A stretch of 64,000 bases of DNA from an uncultured Halobacteriovorax sp. (GTDB lineage: Bacteria > Bdellovibrionota > Bacteriovoracia > Bacteriovoracales > Bacteriovoracaceae): contig CAJXVS010000010.1 of assembly GCA_913061265.1 (NCBI GenBank), positions 46,628-110,627 of the forward strand, given 5' to 3'. A program made the position numbers and the translations under genes. The notes below the pieces were generated by a model. It did not search any database, was not told where the DNA came from, and saw nothing but the letters and a program-made list of their open reading frames with translations. Positions 1-7,596 of the stretch are shown here, one piece after another; the first letter of the stretch is position 1, and the number at the start of each line of letters is the position of its first letter.

Positions 1-753
1 GTCTCTAATCAATCTAAGACTGAAGCTTTGAAAACTAAGTCTGGTCTAGGACAAAAGAATGGTTTTTATGGCGGTGGCGGAATGTATGGTCCTGGAATCG
101 GTATGGGGTATCCCGGTGGCGGTTTTGGTGGTGGAGGCTTTGGCTATGGTCAGGGTTTTGATTACACAACTGTCTTTGATGTTAAGTACAAAAGTGGAAA
201 GTGTTTTCCTCATAGAAGTGTTTCAAAACAAAAAACAGGAAATCACGAACATAAGTCTTTCACAACAGATATCGAGCTTTGCCGTGATCTAAAGAAGTTC
301 TACGCTGGTGAGAAGAAGAAAGATTCTAAGCAAGCAAAGCTAAAGCAATGTTATGAGTCTTATCAAAAACAAGCTCAAAAAGTGATGGATGCTCACCTTG
401 AAAGAAATGATGATCTTTATAATCCTGATGGAGAAGCTAAAGATGATAGTCCCTGGGGACAAAGTGGACCATTTGGTTTCAATGATTCTGATGCTGAGTT
501 CAGTGATGGATCAGCAGGTGGCGGCGGTTATGGTGGTTATGGCGGTTTTGCTGGATCGATTGATAATATTGTTCAATCTAAGCAATTTAGTTCTGCCGCG
601 AAAGCTAAGATGCTAAATGCTTATTGCTCATTTCCTTATGGACCTAACAAGAAGATGATCGACGATGATTCTCTTTACGTTAAAGACGAAGTCCCAGCGT
701 CTGCCGGTGGTGAAGGCTCTGGCGGAGATAGTAAGAGTGGAAAAGAAAAGTAA
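1..753 (+). CDS. Glycine-rich protein of unknown function, 5' end cut by the window
   Basis: The reading frame is open from base 1, so the true start lies outside the window and a TTG at 28 need not be the start. About 250 residues are visible. Two Gly/Tyr-rich low-complexity segments (near bases 72-160 and 520-550) flank a charged, Lys-rich central part containing Cys residues (CFP, ELCRDL, KQCYES, AYCSF). The tail is again Gly/Ser-rich and ends in Lys. The alternating Gly-rich and Cys-bearing layout suggests an extracellular or surface protein, but no family is recognised and the N-terminus, where a signal peptide would lie, is missing. It converges on the deacetylase gene with no gap. Confidence 0.7.
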   Translation, partial: VSNQSKTEALKTKSGLGQKNGFYGGGGMYGPGIGMGYPGGGFGGGGFGYGQGFDYTTVFDVKYKSGKCFPHRSVSKQKTGNHEHKSFTTDIELCRDLKKFYAGEKKKDSKQAKLKQCYESYQKQAQKVMDAHLERNDDLYNPDGEAKDDSPWGQSGPFGFNDSDAEFSDGSAGGGGYGGYGGFAGSIDNIVQSKQFSSAAKAKMLNAYCSFPYGPNKKMIDDDSLYVKDEVPASAGGEGSGGDSKSGKEK

Positions 754-2799
754 TTAAAGTTCAATAGATTTTTCAAAATAACCCAGGCCGTCTGCTTTAT
801 AGACGGCCTTTTTATTATTAGGCTTTGTTATTTCTAGTTCAAACTTACTTCTTGAGAACCCTCTAAAAAGTAAATTCTTAGCATCAGGACTTTGGTCAAA
901 GTTTTCGACCCAACCGTTACATGAAGATATAAAAGGAGCATTTGGAGCATCATTTGTTAGTTTTAAGTGAGCACTCTTCTTATTTCCTAAGAAGACATAA
1001 AGGTTTCCTTGAAAATGATTATGCCCAATAATATTCTTACTTTTCTTATAATCGGGAATCATATCTGTTCCCTCAATTCTAAAAGTTCTAAGAGTCCCAT
1101 AGTTAGAGAGGTCATACCTTAGACGATTGAACTTATTAATTTGTGTGCTGCGAAAGCCATGGACCCATTTAATATAATCACTGGCAAAGACAAGGCTAGG
1201 CTTTTGCTCAAGGACGTATTCATAGACTTCTTCTAATGACTTAATTGAACTTATATGTTCACCACTATAAAAGTGATAATAGATATTCATGGGTTTTATT
1301 CTTATGGGCTCTTCCGTACTTTTAAAAGTCTTGATGACTTCTCTAAAACCACTAAAAGGCCCAGTCCATAGGTTGGTATAAAGATTTTCGTTAGCGTTAC
1401 TTGTATAGACCTGTAAGTATTTTCCAGCCTTTCGGTAAAGACCAGATAGGTTACTATAGCCCTTGTAGAGGTCATCCATTCGAGAGTCCCCGCCATTCAT
1501 ATTTAGATAACCAGCTTCTGTAGTAAGCTTTAGTGCTTCTTCTGGTGGCATACAAGAGCCTGACCAGAGGACTACCTTCGCGGGGTTTGAACTGGTGGCG
1601 AGTTCTTTATTGATATAATCTATCGAGCCTAGGGTCTCTTTCTTATAATCTAATTTATAATCATCAATTTTATAGGCTAGGATTTGACCAACATGCTTCT
1701 TAGCTTCTTTTTTTCCAAGGTAGATGACGGCTTCTTCTTTCGTCGCCTTTTTATTCCAGCTGAGAGGATGGCTATAAGTATGGCTAGCCGGCTCAATAAA
1801 AGGGGCCCTGAAGATTTCTTTTGAAGTTGTTACGGCCTGTCTATTTCCTAATAACTTAGGGTCAATCTCAGCCACTACAATCGATGCGGTGGTAGGAATC
1901 TTATATTTTTTAATAATCCGATCAAGAATAATTTTTCCTGAAAGAGACTTTCTATCAAGGTTTGAGACATTTATAAAGCCATCTCCATCTATATGTGAAT
2001 AGGCCATGCGCCGACCACAAAGAGTGTTAGTCTCAGGAATAGGCTCTAACTCATTTAATAATAACTGACTTAAGAAATAAAAAGGATCTATACGCCAAGA
2101 AGTAATATAGTTCTGTGGATTCTCGAAGAGATCGTATCCATTTTGGGCATAGAAAAAATTTGGTCCACTGACAACAACATCGGCAGGAGCTTCCTCGTTG
2201 GCTATCTTAATTGAGAGATGGACTTTATTCTTTTTTCCATAACTTTGAATCTTCAATACTTCGAAGATTTCATTTTCTAACTCGCGTTCAAATTGAACGG
2301 TCTTAGAGTCTCCTTTTATTAAAGGAGTTAAGATTAGGGGATTGTCATAGTATTGCGGGAAATACTTTAAACCAAGATGCTGAAGAACTTGATTGATGAC
2401 GGCTGATGATTGAAGTTTATCTTTCGTATCTCGTAAAAATCCTAGATTTCCTAGGATGATCATCTTCTGACCGAGGCTAAGTTGCTCTTCTAGAAAATTT
2501 GAAAAAGCTATTGGATACTTCATTGTATCATCAGTAAACCAACTGACGATGGCAGCAAATTTCTTAACATATTTTTTGTTCTTGAGGATCTTAGGGATAC
2601 CGTTTTTAACATCGTGATATTCTAGATTGAACCCGTAATGGTTAAAAACCACTTCCATTTTCTTATGCAGATAGGAGGTTTCATAGCGGCCATGAGCTAA
2701 TTCTGATGAATCATAAAGAGCTAAGATATCTCTCTTGAGCTTAGGAGCGGCAAAGGAAGACATACTAAAAAATAGGGTGATAAGGAGCAAAACTTTCAT
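754..2799 (-). CDS. Exported PelA-like polysaccharide deacetylase
   Basis: 681 residues starting with a Sec signal peptide (about 1-17). The region around residues 20-250 is a Rossmann-like part as in PelA. The motif SHIDGDGF at 268-275 (D271, D273) and SHTYSHP at 339-345 (H340, H344) match the NodB-type motif 1 Asp and motif 2 His-x3-His metal ligands, spaced as in the PelA C-terminal deacetylase. The C-terminal 200 residues probably form a beta-sandwich-like domain. It likely de-N-acetylates an extracellular amino-sugar polymer in the periplasm or outside the cell. It is divergent, 46 bp away, from a GH114 glycosidase that corresponds to the other half of PelA. No pel biosynthesis genes (pelB-pelG) are nearby, so degradation of foreign biofilm matrix is as likely as synthesis. 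Motifs are seen; the role is inferred. Confidence 0.75.
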   Translation of the reverse strand: MKVLLLITLFFSMSSFAAPKLKRDILALYDSSELAHGRYETSYLHKKMEVVFNHYGFNLEYHDVKNGIPKILKNKKYVKKFAAIVSWFTDDTMKYPIAFSNFLEEQLSLGQKMIILGNLGFLRDTKDKLQSSAVINQVLQHLGLKYFPQYYDNPLILTPLIKGDSKTVQFERELENEIFEVLKIQSYGKKNKVHLSIKIANEEAPADVVVSGPNFFYAQNGYDLFENPQNYITSWRIDPFYFLSQLLLNELEPIPETNTLCGRRMAYSHIDGDGFINVSNLDRKSLSGKIILDRIIKKYKIPTTASIVVAEIDPKLLGNRQAVTTSKEIFRAPFIEPASHTYSHPLSWNKKATKEEAVIYLGKKEAKKHVGQILAYKIDDYKLDYKKETLGSIDYINKELATSSNPAKVVLWSGSCMPPEEALKLTTEAGYLNMNGGDSRMDDLYKGYSNLSGLYRKAGKYLQVYTSNANENLYTNLWTGPFSGFREVIKTFKSTEEPIRIKPMNIYYHFYSGEHISSIKSLEEVYEYVLEQKPSLVFASDYIKWVHGFRSTQINKFNRLRYDLSNYGTLRTFRIEGTDMIPDYKKSKNIIGHNHFQGNLYVFLGNKKSAHLKLTNDAPNAPFISSCNGWVENFDQSPDAKNLLFRGFSRSKFELEITKPNNKKAVYKADGLGYFEKSIEL
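785..813 (+). terminator. Intrinsic terminator of the Gly-rich gene, inside the convergent CDS
   Basis: Perfect 9-bp stem (785-793 with 801-809), 7-base loop, then a T-run. It serves the plus-strand gene that stops at 753. The hairpin lies within the last codons of the minus-strand deacetylase gene, so the same bases encode its C-terminus. Confidence 0.8.
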
Positions 2800-2845
2800 A
2801 TTGATTCATTCTAAAGCAGCGGTAAGATACTGGAAAGGGATGAAA

Positions 2846-3736
2846 ATGTTGAAATTAGTAATATTCATGACAATCTTTTTAGTCGGTTGTTCTACAGTGC
2901 AGAGGCCTTGGCCTAAAGTGAAGAGGTGGGGCTATCAGTTACAAAATTATCAGGGTGAAACAAGCCTTTCTCGTATTCAGAAATCTGAAGAAAGCCTCTG
3001 GGTGATTGATTATTCCCGTGATGGTAGTGAAGAGAATAGATTTAGATCCTATGAGATCAACCCCTTGAAAACCAATAAGAATATTATCTTAAGCTATATA
3101 AGTATCGGTGAGGCTGAAGACTATCGTTATTACTTTAAAAAGATGCCAAAGAACTTTGTTCTTCATGAAAATAAAGAATGGAAGGGAAATTATAAGATTA
3201 AGTACTGGGACCCGGCCTGGAAGGAGATTCTTCTTGGAGAGAAAGGCTACTTTGCTAGATTAATAGAAGCGGGCTTTGATGGTGCCTATCTAGATATAGT
3301 CGATGGCTTTCATAGTTTTGAAGATAAGAAAATGAGCAGCGATAAGATGGTAGAACTCATCACCGAGATTGGTGTTTTCACTCGAGCGCGAAAGAAAAAC
3401 TTTATCATTGTCATGCAAAATGGAGCAGATATCTTAAAGTACACTTCTAAGAGAGCTGATTTATTTAAAGCCGTTGATGCACTAGCTGTAGAAGACTATC
3501 TTTTCCATGAAGAGAAATTTATGGAGGACCCAGAACTCTTTGGCTTTATCAAAGAATTTCAAAGGGAAAATAAAGCAGTTTTAAGTATTGAATATATAGA
3601 GAATAAAAAGAATCTAGAAATGTACGGAACTTTGGCGGTTGAAAAGGGCCTGCTTCCACTAAGTGGTTACAGGCCATTAAAAGGGCGTTTAATCTTTTCA
3701 GATCAGCTCTATCATCTAGCTAGGCCCTGCGATTAA
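2846..3736 (+). CDS. GH114-family lipoprotein (endo-alpha-1,4-polygalactosaminidase type)
   Basis: The start at 2846 is preferred because AAAGGGA lies at the right distance; an ATG at 2840 is also possible. The N-terminus ends in the lipobox LVGC, so a lipoprotein is predicted. Family signatures run in order: VIDYSRDG, SYISIGEAEDYRYYF, KYWDPAWKE, GFDGAYLDIVDGF and ALAVEDYLF, typical of the (beta/alpha)8 glycoside hydrolases of family 114 and of the PelA hydrolase domain, with Asp/Glu catalytic candidates in the LDIVD and AVEDYLF segments. About 297 residues, normal family length. The substrate is probably alpha-1,4-linked galactosamine-rich polysaccharide. It is divergent from the deacetylase gene and stops 2 bp before the convergent binding-protein gene. 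Confidence 0.82.
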   Translation: MLKLVIFMTIFLVGCSTVQRPWPKVKRWGYQLQNYQGETSLSRIQKSEESLWVIDYSRDGSEENRFRSYEINPLKTNKNIILSYISIGEAEDYRYYFKKMPKNFVLHENKEWKGNYKIKYWDPAWKEILLGEKGYFARLIEAGFDGAYLDIVDGFHSFEDKKMSSDKMVELITEIGVFTRARKKNFIIVMQNGADILKYTSKRADLFKAVDALAVEDYLFHEEKFMEDPELFGFIKEFQRENKAVLSIEYIENKKNLEMYGTLAVEKGLLPLSGYRPLKGRLIFSDQLYHLARPCD

Positions 3737-3738
3737 TT

Positions 3739-5316
3739 CTATTTTAATTCAACAGTCCTAAAGATATCTCCTCCAAGAGGATCAATCTTATAACCTTTAA
3801 CATTCTTACTCATGGCGCGAAAAATAATTGAATGAGCGATAGGAGCCCAAGGAGCTTCTTTGTTAAAGATTTTTTGAGCTCGCTGGTAAAGAGAGTTTCT
3901 ACTTTTCTTAACAGTAGTTAGCTTGGCCTTTAAGATGAGGTCATTAAATTTCTTATTACACCATCTTGCTACGTTTGATCCTGAAGTAACTCCAGTACAA
4001 CCTAGAAGAACATTGAGAAAGTTATCCGGGTCTCCGTTATCACCAGTCCAACCTAGTTGAATAAGTGAGTGAGAGCCTTCACGGGCCTTCTTAAGGTAGG
4101 TAGGCCAATCATAAGTGATAAGCTTTGCTTTGATTCCAACTTTCGCTAGATCCGCTTGCATCATCTCACCCATTTTCTTTCCATTAGGATTGTAAGGACG
4201 AGTTACAGGAAGAGTCCAAATCTCAGTTTCAAAACCTTTGGCAAGACCAGCTTTCTTTAAAAGTCTTTTGGCCTTGGCAGGGTTGTAGTCGTAATCCTTA
4301 ATCTTTTTATTGTATGACCAAATCGTAGGAGGAAGTGGGTTCTTCGCTACGATGGCGTTACCTAGGTAGATAGCATCAATATAAGATTGCTTATTAAGAG
4401 CGTGATTAATGGCGCGCCTAACTTCGATCTTATCAAAAGGAGCTTTTTGCGTATTCATGGCAAGGTAGCCAACATTAAGACCAGCTCCCTGCATAACAAC
4501 TAGGTCTTTATTATTTTTCATGGCACCAATATCAGCAGGACTTGGCTCAATGATCAAATGACATTCATTGGTTTTAAGTTTTTGATACCTAACTGATGGA
4601 TCTGGCGTGATAGAGAAAACAAGCTTCTCTACTTTTGCTGGTGTTCCCCAATAAGACATATTCTTAGTAAAACGAATGATAGTATCTTTTTGGTATTTCT
4701 TAAAAACAAAGGGACCGGTTCCCACTGGGTAATTATCTATTCTTTCTTTCTCATTCTTCTTCTCTAATTGATCAGCATATTCTTGTGAGAGAATAGACAT
4801 AAAGCTCATGGCCATATTAGCAATAAAAGGAGCCTCAGGAGAGTTAAGAGTGATCTTTACTTTGTAGTCGCCAACTTTCTCGATACTTGTGATCAAGTTG
4901 TTCATGTCCATTCCTGTAAAGTACTCATAGCTTCCGCCGCTTACTTTATTATAAGAATGATCTTTATCCCACTGACGCTTAAAAGAAAAAAGAACATCAT
5001 CAGCGTTGAGTTCTCTCGTTGGAGTAAAGTATTTTGTTGTATGAAACTTAACACCTTTTCTTAATGTAAAAGTATAAGTCTTTCTGTCTTTAGAGACCTT
5101 CCAGCTCTTAGCTAGCTTTGGAATAATCTCAGTCGTTCCGTATTTAAAATCAACAAGCCTCTCATAGATTGTATGAGCACTGGCATTGTTTGAGGTTCCA
5201 TCAGTTGTGATCTGTGGGTTGAAGGCCGTAGGGGATCCTTCTGAACAATAGACAAAAGATTTTGCCATTGAAGGCGAGCTAATGATGAGCGCCGCGAATA
5301 AAGTAATAAGTTTCAT
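3739..5316 (-). CDS. dppA: Periplasmic peptide-binding protein of an ABC transporter (DppA-like, SBP_bac_5)
   Basis: 525 residues with signal peptide MKLITLFAALIISSPSMA. The N-terminal segment FVYCSEGSPTAFNPQ, the VGTGPFVFKKYQKD segment and the C-terminal GWTGDNGDPDNFL stretch are typical of dipeptide/haem-binding proteins of the DppA group. It would capture short peptides in the periplasm for an inner-membrane ABC permease. No dppBCDF genes are next to it, so it is an orphan subunit here. The symbol is by family resemblance; other cluster-C peptide ligands are possible. Confidence 0.85.
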   Translation of the reverse strand: MKLITLFAALIISSPSMAKSFVYCSEGSPTAFNPQITTDGTSNNASAHTIYERLVDFKYGTTEIIPKLAKSWKVSKDRKTYTFTLRKGVKFHTTKYFTPTRELNADDVLFSFKRQWDKDHSYNKVSGGSYEYFTGMDMNNLITSIEKVGDYKVKITLNSPEAPFIANMAMSFMSILSQEYADQLEKKNEKERIDNYPVGTGPFVFKKYQKDTIIRFTKNMSYWGTPAKVEKLVFSITPDPSVRYQKLKTNECHLIIEPSPADIGAMKNNKDLVVMQGAGLNVGYLAMNTQKAPFDKIEVRRAINHALNKQSYIDAIYLGNAIVAKNPLPPTIWSYNKKIKDYDYNPAKAKRLLKKAGLAKGFETEIWTLPVTRPYNPNGKKMGEMMQADLAKVGIKAKLITYDWPTYLKKAREGSHSLIQLGWTGDNGDPDNFLNVLLGCTGVTSGSNVARWCNKKFNDLILKAKLTTVKKSRNSLYQRAQKIFNKEAPWAPIAHSIIFRAMSKNVKGYKIDPLGGDIFRTVELK

Positions 5317-5456
5317 GGGTTTACTCCTTAAAGGTTTAAGGGCGTATTCTATAAAACTGCTCTGTACCTTTTGAGGGGAAGCGCGTTATCTTACATTGGC
5401 TATGTGGTTGAAATTATTGATAAATATCGAAAGGCTTAAATTAAACCTAATTAGTC

Positions 5457-6215
5457 TTAAGAAATCGTTGTGATTAAAGAATGACTAACCATTCTTGAGA
5501 ACAAATCAGAGACTTCTTCCCCCGGAGCATCTGGATATTTTTCAAGGGCGTCGCCTAAACTTAACTGTTCACGCAAGTTTAAAAAAAGAGAAGCTTGAAA
5601 GTTAGTAAGGAACATTACTTGAACAGTATCAGTTGATTTATACATTAAGCAATTCTCTGGGACCCACTCAATTTGAGAAAAGGACTCTTCAGAGTTATCC
5701 CCTCGTTTTTCCCAAATCTTATAAAGAGGGTACTTTGATTGAAAGAGAAAATGTTTCTTCGTAAAGATCATCTTTAAAGAAGTGGGATCCTCTAAATTCG
5801 CAAATACTTTAGGGTCGACTGCCTCTTCAACTTCAGAGTTAAACAACCTTCTAAATTCAATCTCCATAGAGGCAAGTTCACTTAGATAAGCAATCTCATG
5901 ATCCTTTAAAAAAGAGGGAAGCTCGTTTCCATATTCTCCGAGATCATAAAGCCTTGAAGGATTTTCTTCTATGTACTTAAGAGTCATCTCAAAGAACTCT
6001 TTATCACCAAGAATAGTCCATAAAGATTCGAAGTTATCGCCTAAAACTGAAGAGAGTCTAGCTGTATAATCATTGCGGTAAGTATTAAAACATCCCTCTA
6101 GATCTAAGCTTCCACCAGGGAGCATGGTCTTCTCAATGGATTTAGGTAGTTTATTTTTTAAGATGCCCTTTAAAAAATCCTCTTGTAGTTCTTTAAGCTT
6201 CACCGTGAACCTCAC
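5457..6215 (-). CDS. DUF2063 partner protein of the MNIO enzyme (BufC-type)
   Basis: 252 residues. The N-terminal helical part (about 1-100, with LEGCFNTYRNDYTARLSSVLG and a LYDLGEYGNELPSFL stretch) matches the DUF2063 pattern that accompanies DUF692 enzymes, where it recognises the precursor peptide and presents it to the oxidase. It overlaps the 3' end of the MNIO gene by 23 bp and is the last gene of the operon precursor-MNIO-DUF2063, so coupled translation is likely. The exact core residues modified cannot be read from sequence. Confidence 0.82.
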   Translation of the reverse strand: MRFTVKLKELQEDFLKGILKNKLPKSIEKTMLPGGSLDLEGCFNTYRNDYTARLSSVLGDNFESLWTILGDKEFFEMTLKYIEENPSRLYDLGEYGNELPSFLKDHEIAYLSELASMEIEFRRLFNSEVEEAVDPKVFANLEDPTSLKMIFTKKHFLFQSKYPLYKIWEKRGDNSEESFSQIEWVPENCLMYKSTDTVQVMFLTNFQASLFLNLREQLSLGDALEKYPDAPGEEVSDLFSRMVSHSLITTIS

Positions 6216-7050
6216 TGATGATGGCGCGCGCTTTTAGCGCCTCTCCTTCAAGAACATCAAAGTCCGGAATATCATCATCCCATTCAATAAGAGTAGGGGC
6301 GTGAGGCGCTTTTTCTGTGGCCTTCTTAAAGAGTTCCCAAACTTCAGGGAAAACCGGTTTGCTATGAGTATCAAAAAGAAAATCTCCCATATCAGTAAAG
6401 CCAGCGAGGTGAATCTCGGCAATCGATTCAGGTTCTATAGCATCCATATAGGTATGAGGATCAAACTTTTGGTTTTGAGAGTTAACGTAGATATTATTCA
6501 CATCAAAGAGGAGTTTACAGCCAGATCTTTTAGATAAAAGGGCCAGAAATTCCCATTCTCTCATGGTGGATTCTTTATAATCAAAATAAGCGGAGAGGTT
6601 CTCTAGAACAAGCTCTCTTCCCATAAAGTCCTGAACTTCATTAACCCTGCCGACTAAAAAATCTAAAGTCTCTTCGTTATAAGGAAAGGGAAGCAGGTTA
6701 TGTAGATTACTCTCAGGGGCTCCTGTCCAGCAAAGATGATCACTGACGATCATAGGTTCAAAGGGAGTCACTAACTCTTTGACCTTTTTCATATAGCTAT
6801 AATTAAGACCCGAGTGATGGGCAATATTGAGGCTGACCCCGTGAAAGCTAAGCGGGTAGTCAGATCTGATATGCTCTAGGATCTTAAGAGGGCGACCCGC
6901 TGAGTTCATATGATTTTCAGTCAAGGCCTCAAAGAAATCAACCTTAGTCTCTAAAGATTCTTCAAGACGAGAGTAGTGCTCAGTTCGAAGCCCTACTCCC
7001 ACCATCTTTTCTTTTAATGCTTTATTAAGAATTACTTCCTTTTGAAACAA
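6193..7050 (-). CDS. MNIO (DUF692) multinuclear non-haem iron oxidase, BufB-type
   Basis: 285 residues forming the TIM-barrel DUF692 family. Metal-ligand segments seen in order: SFHGVSLN, VSDHLCWTG, LVLENLSAYF, LLFDVNNIYVNS, EIHLAGF, DTHSKPVFPEVWEL and TLIEWDDDIP. Family members such as MbnB and the bufferin enzymes use two or three iron ions to turn Cys residues of a peptide into oxazolone-thioamide or thiooxazole groups. The listed start is a TTG preceded by GGAGA inside the precursor gene; an ATG at 7005 (MVGVGLRTEHY) is an alternative. It overlaps both neighbours, so the three genes form one operon. Confidence 0.9.
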   Translation of the reverse strand: MFQKEVILNKALKEKMVGVGLRTEHYSRLEESLETKVDFFEALTENHMNSAGRPLKILEHIRSDYPLSFHGVSLNIAHHSGLNYSYMKKVKELVTPFEPMIVSDHLCWTGAPESNLHNLLPFPYNEETLDFLVGRVNEVQDFMGRELVLENLSAYFDYKESTMREWEFLALLSKRSGCKLLFDVNNIYVNSQNQKFDPHTYMDAIEPESIAEIHLAGFTDMGDFLFDTHSKPVFPEVWELFKKATEKAPHAPTLIEWDDDIPDFDVLEGEALKARAIISEVHGEA

Positions 7051-7285
7051 ATTCTCCGCCTTTAGTTTTACAATTTTCCTGAGTCATCTTCTTCCAACCG
7101 GCACCTTTACATTTATTATGTCCAGCGCAAGCATGAGTCTTTCCACCACAGTCGCCAGTACCTTTACAAGCATTAACTCCATGACACTTACCTATCACTT
7201 TCGTAGATGAATTAGAAGCGCAACCAGCTCCCACTAAACAAAGCCCTGCCATCGCAGCACCAACCAACACAGATTTACCATTCAT
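7025..7285 (-). CDS. Bufferin-like Cys-rich RiPP precursor
   Basis: 86 residues. Residues 1-23 form a Sec-type signal (MNGKSVLVGAAMAGLCLVG); a lipoprotein reading at C22 is weak because position -3 is Gly. The exported core has six cysteines (C34, C40, C46, C53, C59, C72) in the spacing KCHGVNACKG, GDCGG, HACAG, KCKGAGW, ENCKT, which matches the second class of bufferin precursors. Bufferins are exported RiPPs that bind copper after MNIO modification of Cys. AAGGAGAA lies 6-7 bases upstream of the ATG. It is the first gene of the operon with the MNIO and DUF2063 genes. Role in copper buffering is by family; modification is inferred. Confidence 0.85.
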   Translation of the reverse strand: MNGKSVLVGAAMAGLCLVGAGCASNSSTKVIGKCHGVNACKGTGDCGGKTHACAGHNKCKGAGWKKMTQENCKTKGGEFVSKGSNS

Positions 7286-7301
7286 AGATCTTCTCCTTGA
7301 A

Positions 7302-7345
7302 GTCGAATATTTATAGGTATGTTACTTGAGGCTGGAATTTGTTAC
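7302..7345 (-). promoter_or_regulatory. Candidate ECF-type promoter or paired operator for the bufferin operon
   Basis: On the minus strand GTAAC (7321-7325) is followed after 15 bases by CGAC (7302-7305), a spacing like ECF sigma promoters. A second GTAAC lies exactly 20 bp further up (7341-7345), two helical turns away, suggesting a protein-binding repeat. Bufferin operons are often under ECF sigma control. Sequence only; unproven. Confidence 0.35.
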
Positions 7346-7394
7346 AGGCTTGAAGCGTTAAAGTTAATTTATTTTATAAGGTACTGTTTTCTCA

Positions 7395-7590
7395 TAAACT
7401 GCCCTACTGCAATGGTGACATTGCATAGTTATGACTGCATACGATCAGAAGCATAGCAAATGAAGCTCTCTACGAAGAGCATCTATCTTTTTACTGCCAG
7501 AATTAGTTTCTCTTCGTATGAAGTGATTGAATTTATTAATGCATAGAATTTTGTGGGCTTTTAACAACACCACTAAGGTAGGGCAGTTTA
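7395..7590. repeat. Gene-free segment bounded by 13-bp inverted repeats; possible MITE or structured RNA
   Basis: TAAACTGCCCTAC at 7395-7407 is repeated in inverted orientation at 7578-7590. Just inside the left repeat is a 7-bp perfect hairpin with a GTGA tetraloop (7408-7425), and another short hairpin GCTCT/AGAGC follows near 7466-7483. No ORF lies inside, and this segment makes up most of the 311-bp gap between the bufferin gene and the DUF4105 gene. No second copy is seen in the window and no target duplication is obvious. Confidence 0.45.
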
Positions 7591-7596
7591 GTTATC

